DNA of 64,000 nt from Aestuariimicrobium ganziense (lineage in GTDB: Bacteria > Actinomycetota > Actinomycetes > Propionibacteriales > Propionibacteriaceae). The translations under genes and the position numbers were made by a program. Under the pieces are notes generated by a model. That model was not told the DNA's origin and made no database searches. It saw nothing but the letters and a program-made list of their open reading frames with translations. Numbering within the stretch: position 1 is the stretch's first letter; the number at the start of each line of letters is the position of its first letter. Where the stretch lies: the NCBI RefSeq assembly GCF_015352975.1, contig NZ_JACYIZ010000006.1, positions 105,936 through 169,935 on the forward strand, in the 5' to 3' direction. This document shows positions 10,031 through 19,013 of this stretch, in pieces.

Positions 10031-10567
10031 TCAGGCCAGCGCGACCTCGATCCGGGCGAGCACCTCGTCCGGCGTGCCGCTGGCGTCGACCATGCGCACC
10101 TGCGGACGAGCCTTCGCCCACGCCTGGACGCGCTCGACGAGGTCGGCCGCCTCGTCGGGGGTGACGCCGAGGTCGTTGGTGGCCTGCTCGGGACGATCCG
10201 GGGTCTCGCGACGGGTGATCAGCCGCTCGGTGACCTGCGACGGGGTGACGTCGAGCACCAACTCGACCGACTCGGCGCCGGTGAGAGCGGCCGCCTGGGC
10301 AAGGGCGTCGGCGAACTCCGGGCGGGCCAGGAACTGCGGCAGCATCACGTCGTGGCCCTCCTCGACAGTGGCCACCACTGCCATCAGGGCCAGTTCGCGG
10401 GCGCGCAGTCCAGCAGCCTGGGCGTCCTCGGGCCACATCGGCAGGGCGTGCTTGATCCGGTCGACCTCGACCACGGCGCGCCGCTCGGGATTGGCCAGCA
10501 TCCAGGCCTCGGCCAGTGTCGACTTGCCCGAGCCGGGGGTGCCGTTGAGCAGGATGACCCGGCTCAC
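10031..10567 (-). CDS. AAA-type P-loop kinase
   Basis: A 178-residue nucleotide-binding protein with a Walker A motif, LNGTPGSGKST, at residues 7-17 and a shikimate/gluconate-kinase-like layout: a DRIKHAL helix after strand 2, and an RLITRRETPDRPEQ lid-like region near 120 with Arg residues. This resembles zeta-toxin-like or chloramphenicol-phosphotransferase-like small kinases, but the substrate cannot be assigned. The GTG start overlaps the permease stop (GTGA), making it the third gene of an ABC transporter operon. Confidence 0.7.
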   Translation of the reverse strand: MSRVILLNGTPGSGKSTLAEAWMLANPERRAVVEVDRIKHALPMWPEDAQAAGLRARELALMAVVATVEEGHDVMLPQFLARPEFADALAQAAALTGAESVELVLDVTPSQVTERLITRRETPDRPEQATNDLGVTPDEAADLVERVQAWAKARPQVRMVDASGTPDEVLARIEVALA

Positions 10568-12348
10568 CGCCTCGTCCCCTCACGCTTGGTGCGGGTGACC
10601 TTGATCTTCTCGGTGCTCTTGGCGGGTGCCTCGCCACGGATGCTGGCGCGGGCCTCCGCTGCCTGCCGCTTGTTCTCCTCCTGCATCGCCTTCAGTTCCT
10701 CCTGGTCGATGCCGCCCATGCGCAGGAAGCTGAAGATGATCACGCCGAGCACCACACTGATCCACGGCGACCAGCCGACGATGGCCGGCAGGCTCATCAG
10801 CGCCACCATGTCGAAACCGCGAATCAGGTTGAACATCAGCCCCGGCGGCATGGCACCCATCGAGGTGGCCACCATCGGGGTGTTGTAGTTGGCCGACTTG
10901 GCGCTCACCCAGCGGATGCCGGCCAAGAACCCGGCGAAGGCGGTGATCAGAGCCCACATCGCGGCCTGCGCGGGGCTGTTGCCGAGCATGGACGAGCCGC
11001 CCACCCCGACGAACGCGGCAGTGACCGCCACACCCCAGATGCCGGCGAGGATGGCCGGCACGGCGCTGGCGGCGGTGCGCAGTTGCGAGGTCGAGAACGG
11101 GAAGGTGCGGGCCAGTCCTCGGGTGCGCGACAGCACGCGCAGGGTGGTGAAGAAGGGCACCAGGGCGGCCATCAGCACCAGCGCCGAGATCGGGACCGTG
11201 AGTCGTCCCAGGCCCAACGCCTGGACCGCATAGGGCACCACCATGCTGGCGAAGTAGAGCACCAGCGGGCGGGGGTAGCGGAACAGACGCTGCACGTCGC
11301 GCCAGATCAGTGACGCGAGCCCGGTGGAGCGTCCGCGGGTGGGACGCACGTGGCCGCGGGCCACGGCCTCGCGCTCGACCAGGATGTCGCGCATCAGGCC
11401 GAAGTCCATGGCGAACATGGCGCCCTGCATGCCGGCGACCAGCGATCCGCCGGACTGCAGGCGCGCGCGGCGGATCTGGCTGAGCCGGGCGCGGGCGATC
11501 AGCCCGGCACCGATGCAGAGCAGCAGGCCGACGCCGGCGACGGCGAAGCCGAGTTCGACGGCGAGCGCATCGGTGACGGTGAGGCTGATCCAGCCCGAGG
11601 CGGTGGCCACGACCGCGAGCAGCACGACCAGACCGACGAGGCTGATCACGGCCTGCAGGATGCGAACCAGCCAGATGCGCTCGGCACCCTGCTCGGCGGC
11701 GGCGAAGGCGGTGATGCCAGCGGCGGCAAGGCCGGTGCCCAGCGCCCAGGCGCCGACCGCCATCAGGCTGCCGCCGGTGAGGGCGGCGGTGAGCGCACCG
11801 ACCAGGGCGCCGATCACCAGGGCGGCGACGATGATCGCCCACAGCCGTCGGGCCAGCATCTTCGAGCGCTGCAGCGGGGCGTCCATCAACCAGAAGCCCT
11901 CGGCGGCCGAGGCCAGCACCGGACCGAACACCCGGGCGGCGGCCAGGGTGAGGCCGAGCACGCCGGCGAGCATCGCCCAGGGCAGCAGGCCACGGGCGGT
12001 GGTGCAGCCCTCGGTGGAGCACTCGGCGGCCAGCGCCTGCGCGCGGGCGATCGACGAGATCAACATGGCGGCGATCACGGCGAAGCTGAACAGGGCGACG
12101 TAGGCGTCACCCAGGGCCTGCCAGATGTTGCGGGTCGCTCGTCCGCGGCGCCAGTCCTTGACCAACAGCTGCAGCTGGCGTTCGTCCACCTCGTGGCCGT
12201 GCAGTTGGTTGACGTCCTGGTGCAGGACGAGCACGGGCTCGGGCACGTCGCCCCAGGCCGGTTGCACCTCGGCGGGGACGACCTGCGGCTCGGGCTGCGG
12301 GGCACGCTGCTGGGGCTGGCGGCGCGACTTTTTGCCGGGACGACTCAT
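10564..12348 (-). CDS. ABC transporter permease-like membrane protein (DUF6297-like)
   Basis: A 594-residue integral membrane protein with roughly ten to twelve hydrophobic helices, a basic Gln/Pro-rich N-terminus (MSRPGKKSRRQPQQRAP), a cytoplasmic region around residues 45-75 and a charged C-terminal tail (QEENKRQAAEARAS). It has no Walker motifs. It starts at an ATG overlapping the ATPase stop (ATGA), so it should be the permease of that transporter. The sequence looks like the large actinobacterial ABC-2-type permeases annotated DUF6297; the family name is from memory and the substrate is unknown. Confidence 0.7.
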   Translation of the reverse strand: MSRPGKKSRRQPQQRAPQPEPQVVPAEVQPAWGDVPEPVLVLHQDVNQLHGHEVDERQLQLLVKDWRRGRATRNIWQALGDAYVALFSFAVIAAMLISSIARAQALAAECSTEGCTTARGLLPWAMLAGVLGLTLAAARVFGPVLASAAEGFWLMDAPLQRSKMLARRLWAIIVAALVIGALVGALTAALTGGSLMAVGAWALGTGLAAAGITAFAAAEQGAERIWLVRILQAVISLVGLVVLLAVVATASGWISLTVTDALAVELGFAVAGVGLLLCIGAGLIARARLSQIRRARLQSGGSLVAGMQGAMFAMDFGLMRDILVEREAVARGHVRPTRGRSTGLASLIWRDVQRLFRYPRPLVLYFASMVVPYAVQALGLGRLTVPISALVLMAALVPFFTTLRVLSRTRGLARTFPFSTSQLRTAASAVPAILAGIWGVAVTAAFVGVGGSSMLGNSPAQAAMWALITAFAGFLAGIRWVSAKSANYNTPMVATSMGAMPPGLMFNLIRGFDMVALMSLPAIVGWSPWISVVLGVIIFSFLRMGGIDQEELKAMQEENKRQAAEARASIRGEAPAKSTEKIKVTRTKREGTRR

Positions 12349-12989
12349 CCGCGCGGCCCGCCCAGCTCGACGATGCGGCAGCCCAGCGCCTCGACCAGGG
12401 CGGGCTCGTGCGAGGCCATGACGATGGCCAGGCCCTTCTCCTTCTCGGCGCGCAGCCTCGCGCCCAGCCACTTGACGCCCTCGACGTCGAGTCGCTGCTC
12501 GGGCTCGTCCAGCACCAGCAACCGGCGCGGGCGGACGAAGGCGGTGGCCAGGGCCAGGCGGCGACGCTGACCCGACGACAGGGTGCCGGGCAGCTGGCCC
12601 GACTGGGGCACCAACTGCACCTCTTCGAGAACCTCGTCGACGAGCTGGTCGGCCTCGTCCAAGCCATGGGCCCGGGCGAGCAGGTCGAGGTGCTCGACCA
12701 CCGACAGGTCGGGGAAGAAGTCGAGGTCGTCGATCACGGTGGCCACGTTGCGGCGGATCTCGGGGTTGGTCTCGCTCATCTTGACCCCCAGCACCTCGAC
12801 GCTCCCCTCGGTGGGGCGGTCGGCGCCGACCAGGCAGCGCAACACGGTCGACTTGCCGGCACCGTTGCGTCCGGTGAGTGCGACGGCCTCACCCTCGCGC
12901 ACCTCGAGGTTGAAGTTGTCGACGATGGTGGTGGGTCCATAGGACTTGCTGAGGTTGGTCACCTTGAGCACGGTGTCGCGTGAGGCCAT
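12345..12989 (-). CDS. ABC transporter ATP-binding protein
   Basis: The 214-residue ATPase of an ABC-2 type exporter. Walker A is GRNGAGKST, the signature is LSSGQRRRLALA, Walker B is LLVLDEPE and the switch His is in ASHEP. The Q-loop glutamine is replaced: VATVIDDLDFF has Asp where VPQ is normal, which may weaken coupling to the permease. Two ATGs are possible. The second is used here because GGAG precedes it closely; the first, three codons upstream, is an alternative. A perfect inverted repeat lies just upstream. Confidence 0.85.
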   Translation of the reverse strand: MASRDTVLKVTNLSKSYGPTTIVDNFNLEVREGEAVALTGRNGAGKSTVLRCLVGADRPTEGSVEVLGVKMSETNPEIRRNVATVIDDLDFFPDLSVVEHLDLLARAHGLDEADQLVDEVLEEVQLVPQSGQLPGTLSSGQRRRLALATAFVRPRRLLVLDEPEQRLDVEGVKWLGARLRAEKEKGLAIVMASHEPALVEALGCRIVELGGPRG

Positions 12990-12999
12990 GGGCTCCATT

Positions 13000-13024
13000 C
13001 TGACCCATAGCGGTAATGGGTCAG
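13000..13024. promoter_or_regulatory. Inverted repeat between the ABC operon and menG
   Basis: CTGACCCAT and ATGGGTCAG form a perfect 9-bp inverted repeat with a 7-bp centre, directly upstream of the ABC ATPase start and about 95 bp before menG on the other strand. Size and placement fit a dimeric repressor operator controlling the transporter operon. No cognate regulator is adjacent. Confidence 0.5.
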
Positions 13025-13116
13025 AACCGGCTGTGGGCGTGTGGGCGGGCCGTGGTCGCTTGCCCGGGGTCGACGAGTGGCAGCCGTTGTCGGTCGGATG
13101 TGGAATTCTGGGCGAC

Positions 13117-13812
13117 GTGTCCGAGTCCCGAGCCACCCTGACCAAGCGCCGCGCTGAGGTCTCCGCCATGTTCGACGGCGTGGCCAAGCGCTACGACCTG
13201 CTGAACTCGATGCTCACCTTCGGCGGCGTCGAGCAGTGGCGTCGCACGGTGGCCGACGAGCTCGAACCTCGTCCGGGCATGAAGATCCTCGACCTGGCTG
13301 CCGGCACCGGCACCTCGACTCGTCCGTTGGCCGACGCCGGCGCGTTCGCGGTGGCCGCCGACATGTCGTGGGGCATGTTGCAGACCGGCAAGCAGCGCCA
13401 GCCCGACCTGACCTTCGTGGCCGGGGACGCACTGCACCTACCTTTCGCCGACAAGGTGTTCGACGCCGTCACCATCAGCTTCGGGCTGCGCAATGTCGAA
13501 GACACCGTGGCCGCACTGACCGAGATGCGCCGGGTCACCAAGCCCGGCGGGCAGTTGCTGGTGTGTGAGTTCTCGACCCCAACCAATGGCGCGATCCGCT
13601 GGGGCTATCACAGCTACCTGCGCACGGTGATGCCGTTGATGAGCAAGGTGGCCTCGAACCCGGCCGCCTACGACTACCTGGCCGAGTCGATCGTCGACTG
13701 GCCAGATCAGCGTCGGCTCGCCGAGCTGATGACCGAGGCCGGTTGGAAGGCCGTCGGGTGGCGCAACCTCACCCAGGGCTTCGTCGCCCTGCACCGGGGG
13801 TGGGCTGCTTGA
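13117..13812 (+). CDS. menG: Demethylmenaquinone methyltransferase
   Basis: The last step of menaquinone synthesis: SAM-dependent C-methylation of demethylmenaquinone. The 231-residue protein has the UbiE/MenG pattern: FDGVAKRYDLLNSMLTFG near residue 20, SAM motif I ILDLAAGTGT near 60, ITISFGLRNV-type motif (VTISFGLRNVED) near 125 and PGGQLLVCEFS near 150. The GTG start begins at the point where family similarity begins; an upstream in-frame ATG would give a long extension overlapping the ABC promoter region. The next gene overlaps its stop. Confidence 0.92.
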   Translation: MSESRATLTKRRAEVSAMFDGVAKRYDLLNSMLTFGGVEQWRRTVADELEPRPGMKILDLAAGTGTSTRPLADAGAFAVAADMSWGMLQTGKQRQPDLTFVAGDALHLPFADKVFDAVTISFGLRNVEDTVAALTEMRRVTKPGGQLLVCEFSTPTNGAIRWGYHSYLRTVMPLMSKVASNPAAYDYLAESIVDWPDQRRLAELMTEAGWKAVGWRNLTQGFVALHRGWAA

Positions 13813-15518
13813 TCCTCCTCGACGCCTACGCTGCCCGGAACTGCCCGGTCAAGACCCAGAACGCCTACGATCCGACCGTCCCCGCGCCCGAACTGCGCGA
13901 AGACCAGGTGATGGTCGAGGTGTTCCTGGGGTCGCAGGTGTTCAAGGACGAGGTGCTCGGCGTGGTCGCGGGCGGGCTCGACGGTAGCGGCGCCGGTGTG
14001 GTCGACCTTCGTCCCCTACCACCGCACGACAAGGTTGCAGCCACCCTGGCCGCGATGGACGAGGGTGTTGACGTGGTCATCGGGCCACGGCTGCCCCACG
14101 ACGACGCCGGCCACCGCCGCGGCTCCCCCGACGTGCTGGTGCGCCACGTCAACGCGACGTCGGGTCGGGTCGGCTACCTGCCGGTGCAGGTGAAGCGGCA
14201 CCGGCTGCTCGAGAAGCGGGTCTGCCCAGCCGACCACCTGGCGCTGGCGCCACTGGCCACGCCCCGGCTCGAGACCGCCACCCCGACCACCGAGACCAGT
14301 CTGCGTTCCAGCCGCGAGGCCGACCTGATCCAGGTCGCCCACTACTGGCGGATGCTCGAGTCGATGGGCCGAGACCCCGACCTGCCGCCGACTGCCGGGT
14401 TGATCGGCACCGACACCATCGACGGCGCCCATCCAGTCGTCTGGGTGAACCTGACCACCAAGTTCCTGCGCACCTTCTCGCGCACTTCGGCCGAGGGCTG
14501 GCGGCTGCGTTCGGCGCTGGAGCGCTACGACCACGAGTTCGGGTTCCGGGTGACGGTGGCCCAGCGGGCCGAGGCGAGCACCGACGGTCGCCCGGCGAGC
14601 ATGGTGCACCCGATCCGGATCCGTGAGTGCGAGAGCTGCCGCTGGTGGGAACGCTGCGCCCCCAAGCTGCCCGAGGACGACCTGAGCCTGCGCATCGACA
14701 AGGCCCCGCTCGACGTGCGCGAGATCAGCGTGCTGCGCAAGCTCGGTGTCTCCACCCTCGAAGACCTGGTCAAGGCCGATCTGGACGAGTTACTGCCCGC
14801 CTACCTGCCCGAGGTGCGCCACCGCGATCGCGCCGAGGACCGACTGCGGCTGACCAAGCGCCGCGCCGAACTGCTGCAGGCCGGAGTGAACCTGCAGCGG
14901 ATCAGCACCGGCGAGCTGCCCCTGCCGGGTCATGAGCTCGAGATCGACGTCGACATCGAGACCTCCGCCGACGACACCATCTACCTGTGGGGCTTCCTGG
15001 TGGACGACCGCGCGTCCGGCCAACCGCCCTACTACAAGGCCTTCGTCGCCTTCGACCGGCTCGACCCGGCACGCGAGGAGGCGCTGGCGGTCGAGGCGAT
15101 GCAGTGGCTCACCGACCTGGTCGAGGGGCGCGACGCCCAGGTGCACCACTACTCCGACTACGAGTTGGTGCACCTGCGCAAGCTGGCCGAGCGCAACCGG
15201 CACCCAGTGCTCGAGAACCTGCTGACCCGTCGGCGGGAGCTGTTCCACGACCTGTTCCTGACCGTACGTGACCACTACTTCGGGGTCAGAGGGCTGGGGC
15301 TGAAGGTGGTCGCGGCCGAGGGGCCGGGGTTCGCCTGGCGCGACGAGGACCCCAGCGGTCTGGCCTCGCAGTCCTGGTTCGCCGAGGCCTGCGACGCCGA
15401 GGACGAGGCCCTGCGCGAGGCCGCCCGCACCAGGGTGCTGGAGTACAACGAGGACGACGTGCGCGCCACCCACGCCGTGCGGGCCTGGCTGCGGCGGCCA
15501 CCACCGGACGCCGGTTGA
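13809..15518 (+). CDS. TM0106-family RecB-like nuclease
   Basis: A 569-residue protein combining a Cas4/RecB-like nuclease region with a C-terminal RNase H-fold exonuclease domain. In the first half, DVLVRHV and LPVQVKRHR supply the D...Q-x-K core, and a CESCRWWERC cysteine cluster near residue 273 may bind Fe-S. A short helix-hairpin region (LRKLGVSTLEDLV) follows, then EIDVDIET near residue 380, an acidic D-x-E site, and YNEDDV near the end. Its role is unknown. The TTG start overlaps the menG stop (TTGA), implying coupling with menG. Confidence 0.75.
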   Translation: MILLDAYAARNCPVKTQNAYDPTVPAPELREDQVMVEVFLGSQVFKDEVLGVVAGGLDGSGAGVVDLRPLPPHDKVAATLAAMDEGVDVVIGPRLPHDDAGHRRGSPDVLVRHVNATSGRVGYLPVQVKRHRLLEKRVCPADHLALAPLATPRLETATPTTETSLRSSREADLIQVAHYWRMLESMGRDPDLPPTAGLIGTDTIDGAHPVVWVNLTTKFLRTFSRTSAEGWRLRSALERYDHEFGFRVTVAQRAEASTDGRPASMVHPIRIRECESCRWWERCAPKLPEDDLSLRIDKAPLDVREISVLRKLGVSTLEDLVKADLDELLPAYLPEVRHRDRAEDRLRLTKRRAELLQAGVNLQRISTGELPLPGHELEIDVDIETSADDTIYLWGFLVDDRASGQPPYYKAFVAFDRLDPAREEALAVEAMQWLTDLVEGRDAQVHHYSDYELVHLRKLAERNRHPVLENLLTRRRELFHDLFLTVRDHYFGVRGLGLKVVAAEGPGFAWRDEDPSGLASQSWFAEACDAEDEALREAARTRVLEYNEDDVRATHAVRAWLRRPPPDAG

Positions 15519-15878
15519 TCGACTAGTGCCGTCTCCCTAGCTGGTCGAGTAGCAGCCGCTCCCTCTTGCCGATCGAGTAGCAGCCGTGGAACGAGGCTGC
15601 GTGTCGAGATCACCTGCCACTCACGACGCTCCCTCTTGCCGATCGAGTAGCAGCCGAGGAACGAGGCGGCGTGTCGAGATCGCCCGGCGACCCGCGAGGC
15701 TCGCGCTGCTCCCCCACCCCGGCCGGATCGCCGTGGAGGAAATCGCTGGGTCTACCCAGCAATCCCTCACAAACCGTCGGGGACACTTTCGGAAGTGCCT
15801 GGCTGTCGCAGCAATCCCGGAAGCTGTGATCGCTGGCGCTCTGGTCTCGACACGCTCGACCAACGATGCGGGTTGGCC
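15519..15878. repeat. Convergent intergenic region with tandem 70-bp units carrying a 41-nt repeat
   Basis: No gene was found. A 13-nt lead GCTCCCTCTTGCC plus a 41-nt element beginning GATCGAGTAGCAGCCG and ending GTGTCGAGATC occurs at 15558-15611 and 15628-15681, two copies of a 70-bp unit differing at two positions in the element. A partial copy precedes them at 15543-15558 and a collapsed inverted remnant, GGTCTCGACACGCTCGACC, is at 15843-15861. The ends are mutually inverted (GATCTCGA and TCGAGATC-like), as in the dispersed intergenic repeats of actinobacteria. Another copy is at 61304-61343. Confidence 0.75.
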
Positions 15879-17432
15879 TCAGCAGGCGGGCAGACGGCAG
15901 ACGACCACCGTGGTGCGCTGCAGCTCACCCCCGAGGGCCACGTCCAACTCCTCCAGTGACGACACCTCGACCACTCCAGCCCCGAGTCCGCGAGCGACCT
16001 CGGCGACGTCAACCTGCTGCGGGGTGGTGAACACCCTCGAGAAGTGCTCGGCGTAGGCCGCGTCGCCCTGCTCCAGGCCGGAGAAGATCGCGCCGCCGTG
16101 GTCATCCAGCACGACGATGCGCAGGGGTCGGCGCCGCTCGCCCTCCCCAACCACCAGACCGGTCAGGTCGTGCAGGAAGGTGAGGTCGCCGAGCAGCACC
16201 GTGGTCGGCAGGTCGTTGGCCAGAGCGTGCCCGGCGGCGGTGTGCAGGGTGCCGTCGATGCCGGCGAGCCCTCGGTTCGCCCAGGTCAGCGGCGGGTCGT
16301 CCACCACCGGTGCGAGGTCGAGGTGGCGGATGCCGTTGGAGGAGCCCACCACCAGTTGCTGGCCGCGACAGGCTTGCCAGACCCGCTCGGCCACGCTCCG
16401 GGCCGACCACCCGCTCAGACGATCCAGCGCGGCGTCGGCAGCCTGCCACCGGGCCAGCCAGTCGCTGTCATCGGGCTCGGCCTCGAACCGATCGGCCACC
16501 ACCACGGCGCGCTGGCCGGGGTCATCGGGCAGCGCCCGGTCGGCCAACAGCACCACCTCGACCTCGGGCCTGCGCAGCAGCCTCGTCACCGGCCGCGACA
16601 AGGTGGGATGCCCGGCCAGCACGACGCGCTCAATCTCCTGCCCCACCGCCTCGTCCAGCAGCAGGCGGTAGCCCGTGATCGCGCACTGACCAGTCCGGGC
16701 ACCACTGCTCGGCTCGGCCAGCAATGGCCAGCGCGCCGACTCGGCCAACTCCCGGGCCCGTCGTCCCAGATCGGGCGTCGCGTCACCGACGAGGACGACG
16801 GTCCGCGGTCCCGTCGGCAGCCGGTACGCCGCCGAAGCACCCGGGAGCCCCTGGTGCTCGACCGGCAGGTCGTTCAAGGGTCCGAGCAGGTCGGCGTCGA
16901 CCAGGGGTTCGGCGAGTTCGACGTTGAGGTGCACCGGTCCCGGACGCCCCGTTCGCACCCCCGAGGCCAGCGCCACCGCTCGGCGCACAACGAACGCCCA
17001 CGCCGCCTCGTCGCCTGAGTCCGACGCGATCCGCGCTCGCCCGACCACGAGGTCGCCGAACAGTCCCCACTGCCGGGTGGTCTGGTTGGCGCCCGAGTCG
17101 TGCAGGCTGACCGGGCGATCCGCGGTCACCAGCAGCAGCCGCACCCCGGCGTGGAACGCCTCGGCGACCGCAGGGGTCAGGTTGGCTGCCGCCGTCCCCG
17201 AGGTGGTCACCACGGCGACCGTGGACGAGGTTCCCTTGGCCAGCCCGAGTGCCAGGAAGCCGGCGCCGCGCTCGTCCAGCACCATGTGCAGCCGCAGGTC
17301 GCCACGGGCGTGGGCGGCTGCGAGGGCCAGCGAGAGTCCGCCGTTGCGGGAACCGGGTGAACAGACCACGTCGCGCACGCCGGCAGCCCGAAGCGCTGCG
17401 ACCACCGTGCGCGCCACCACGGGCGAGCTCAT
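15879..17432 (-). CDS. menD: 2-succinyl-5-enolpyruvyl-6-hydroxy-3-cyclohexene-1-carboxylate synthase
   Basis: A thiamine-diphosphate enzyme that condenses isochorismate with 2-oxoglutarate in menaquinone synthesis. The 517-residue protein opens with VVAALRAAGVRDVVCSPGSR, carries the ThDP-activating Glu in LDERGAGFLALGLAKGT near residue 55 and TTSGTAAANLTPAVAEA near 80. The C-terminal diphosphate/metal motif is LLGDLTFLHDL near 425. It is slightly shorter than E. coli MenD (556) but full domain order is present. Its start overlaps the menC stop by 4 bp (ATGA). Confidence 0.93.
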   Translation of the reverse strand: MSSPVVARTVVAALRAAGVRDVVCSPGSRNGGLSLALAAAHARGDLRLHMVLDERGAGFLALGLAKGTSSTVAVVTTSGTAAANLTPAVAEAFHAGVRLLLVTADRPVSLHDSGANQTTRQWGLFGDLVVGRARIASDSGDEAAWAFVVRRAVALASGVRTGRPGPVHLNVELAEPLVDADLLGPLNDLPVEHQGLPGASAAYRLPTGPRTVVLVGDATPDLGRRARELAESARWPLLAEPSSGARTGQCAITGYRLLLDEAVGQEIERVVLAGHPTLSRPVTRLLRRPEVEVVLLADRALPDDPGQRAVVVADRFEAEPDDSDWLARWQAADAALDRLSGWSARSVAERVWQACRGQQLVVGSSNGIRHLDLAPVVDDPPLTWANRGLAGIDGTLHTAAGHALANDLPTTVLLGDLTFLHDLTGLVVGEGERRRPLRIVVLDDHGGAIFSGLEQGDAAYAEHFSRVFTTPQQVDVAEVARGLGAGVVEVSSLEELDVALGGELQRTTVVVCRLPAC

Positions 17433-18421
17433 CGGGCTCCTTCCAGGGCCAGCACCTCACCCAGGCGGGCGACCCATCGTCCCATCACCTCGGGCGGTGC
17501 GGCGAGGCGGGTGACGGCGGCCTCGTCCAGCACCAGGTCGCTGACCCGGATGCTGCCATCGAGGGCGGTGACCTGGGTGGCTGGGGTGGCGACGTCGTCG
17601 GTGAGCAGGGCGGCGGTGTTGAGTCCGCAGGCGTAGGGCAGGTCGGGCAGGGCCGCAGCCAGCGCGACCCCCATCCGCAGTCCCACCGAGGTCTCCAGTG
17701 CGGACGAGACCACCACCGGCAGCCCGAGCCGTTCGGCCAACTCCAGGCAGGCCCGCACACCACCCAGTGGCTGCACCTTGAGCACGGCGATGTCGGCCGC
17801 GTCGAGGGCCACCACCCGCTCGGGGTCACCGCTGCGCCTGATCGACTCATCGGCCGCGATCGGCACGTCGATGCCGGCCCGGACGAGGCGGCGGCGCAGG
17901 TCTGCGAGGTGCTCGACGTCGGCGCAGGGCTGCTCGGCATACTCCAAGTCGAACCGGTTGAGTTCGCGCAGGGCGGTCACCGCATCCTCGACCGACCAGG
18001 CGCCGTTGGCGTCGACACGAACCCGACCATCAGCGCCCAGCGCATCGCGCACAGCTTCGACCCGGGCGAGGTCGTCGGTCAGCGACTGTCCGGGCTCGGC
18101 GACCTTGACCTTGGCGGTGCGGCACCGCGAACCGCGTGTCAGCGCGTGCGCCGTCTCAGGGTCGAGCGCAGGCACGGTGACGTTGACCGGCACCTCGTCC
18201 CTGACCGGGGTCGGGTACCCCAGCGTTGCGGCCTCGACGGCGGCGCGCCACCAGGTCGCGGACTCCTCTTGGCCGTAGTCCCAGAACGGGCTCCACTCGG
18301 CCACCCCGGCCTCGCCCTGCACCAGCAGCCCCTCGCGCACGGTGATGCCACGAAACCGGGTGGTCATCGCGATCTGGTGGCAGCTGTGCACGCCGACCGC
18401 AGCGGCGGTGGGACGGGTCAT
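17429..18421 (-). CDS. menC: o-Succinylbenzoate synthase
   Basis: An enolase-superfamily enzyme that dehydrates SHCHC to o-succinylbenzoate. In 330 residues it shows the catalytic KVKV lysines near residue 112, metal ligands in VDANGAW, YAEQP and AADES, and the second-side lysine in VLKVQPLGG. The N-terminal capping domain is shortened, as in actinobacterial MenC. The ATG overlaps the stop of the broken LacI gene (ATGA), so menC probably lost normal upstream coupling or depends on ribosomes terminating within that pseudogene. Confidence 0.9.
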   Translation of the reverse strand: MTRPTAAAVGVHSCHQIAMTTRFRGITVREGLLVQGEAGVAEWSPFWDYGQEESATWWRAAVEAATLGYPTPVRDEVPVNVTVPALDPETAHALTRGSRCRTAKVKVAEPGQSLTDDLARVEAVRDALGADGRVRVDANGAWSVEDAVTALRELNRFDLEYAEQPCADVEHLADLRRRLVRAGIDVPIAADESIRRSGDPERVVALDAADIAVLKVQPLGGVRACLELAERLGLPVVVSSALETSVGLRMGVALAAALPDLPYACGLNTAALLTDDVATPATQVTALDGSIRVSDLVLDEAAVTRLAAPPEVMGRWVARLGEVLALEGAR

Positions 18422-19013
18422 CGACGTGCGGGTCCGGTCGACTCGCGCACCACCAGGTGCACCGGCAGGTGGTCACGGGTGACCTCACCGGCCAGGGCAG
18501 CGATCCCCAGCCGCAGGGCGTGGCGCCCAGCCTCGGCCAGGGGCAGGTGCACCGTGGTGAGCGGCGGCCAGGTGTCGCGCGAGGGCCAGATGTCGTTGCA
18601 GCCGATCACCGAGACGTCATCGGGGCAGCGCAGTCCGCGGGCACGCAGTTGGGCCAGGGCGCCCATCGCCATCTGGTCGGCGGTGGCGGCGATCGCGGTC
18701 AGGTCGGGCATCTCGTCCAGCACCTCGGCGCCACCTGCTGCAGGCCCTCGACCATCTCGGCGAAGTAGGGGTCACCGACGTCGCCGACGATCACCCCGAC
18801 CGAGCGGGGGTTGCGGCGCAGCAGGCCCTGGGCCCGGGCGTTGGGCACGTGGTCGAGTTCGGTGGCGGCACCCTCGACCCGGCGACGCAACTGCTCGGTG
18901 ACTGGGTAGTCACTGCCCGAGAGCACGCGTGAGGCGGTCGCCACCGAGACGCCGGCCAGTTCGGCGACCTGGCGAAGGTTGGTGGGCTGCCCGGACGACT
19001 GCGACCGCGTCAC
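18418..19013 (-). pseudogene. LacI-family regulator with internal deletion and frameshift
   Basis: The N-terminus is an intact LacI DNA-binding head: TNLRQVAELAGVSVATASRV, then VPNARAQGLLRRNPRSVGVI. The effector domain begins (DVGDPYFAEMVEGLQQVA) and then jumps at about 18722 into another frame that encodes the last third (EMPDLTAIAATADQMAMGAL, then GCNDIWPS). About 120 residues of the usual 330-340 are missing and the two parts are out of frame. The GTG overlaps the preceding gene's stop (GTGA) and its own stop overlaps menC. A truncated 85-residue DNA-binding head might still be made. Confidence 0.8.

Noticed and set aside
15558..15681. Possible CRISPR array (41-nt repeats separated by about 29 nt)
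   Set aside because: Only two full copies exist, the spacer contains a repeated 13-nt lead, and no cas genes are near. It matches dispersed intergenic repeats instead.
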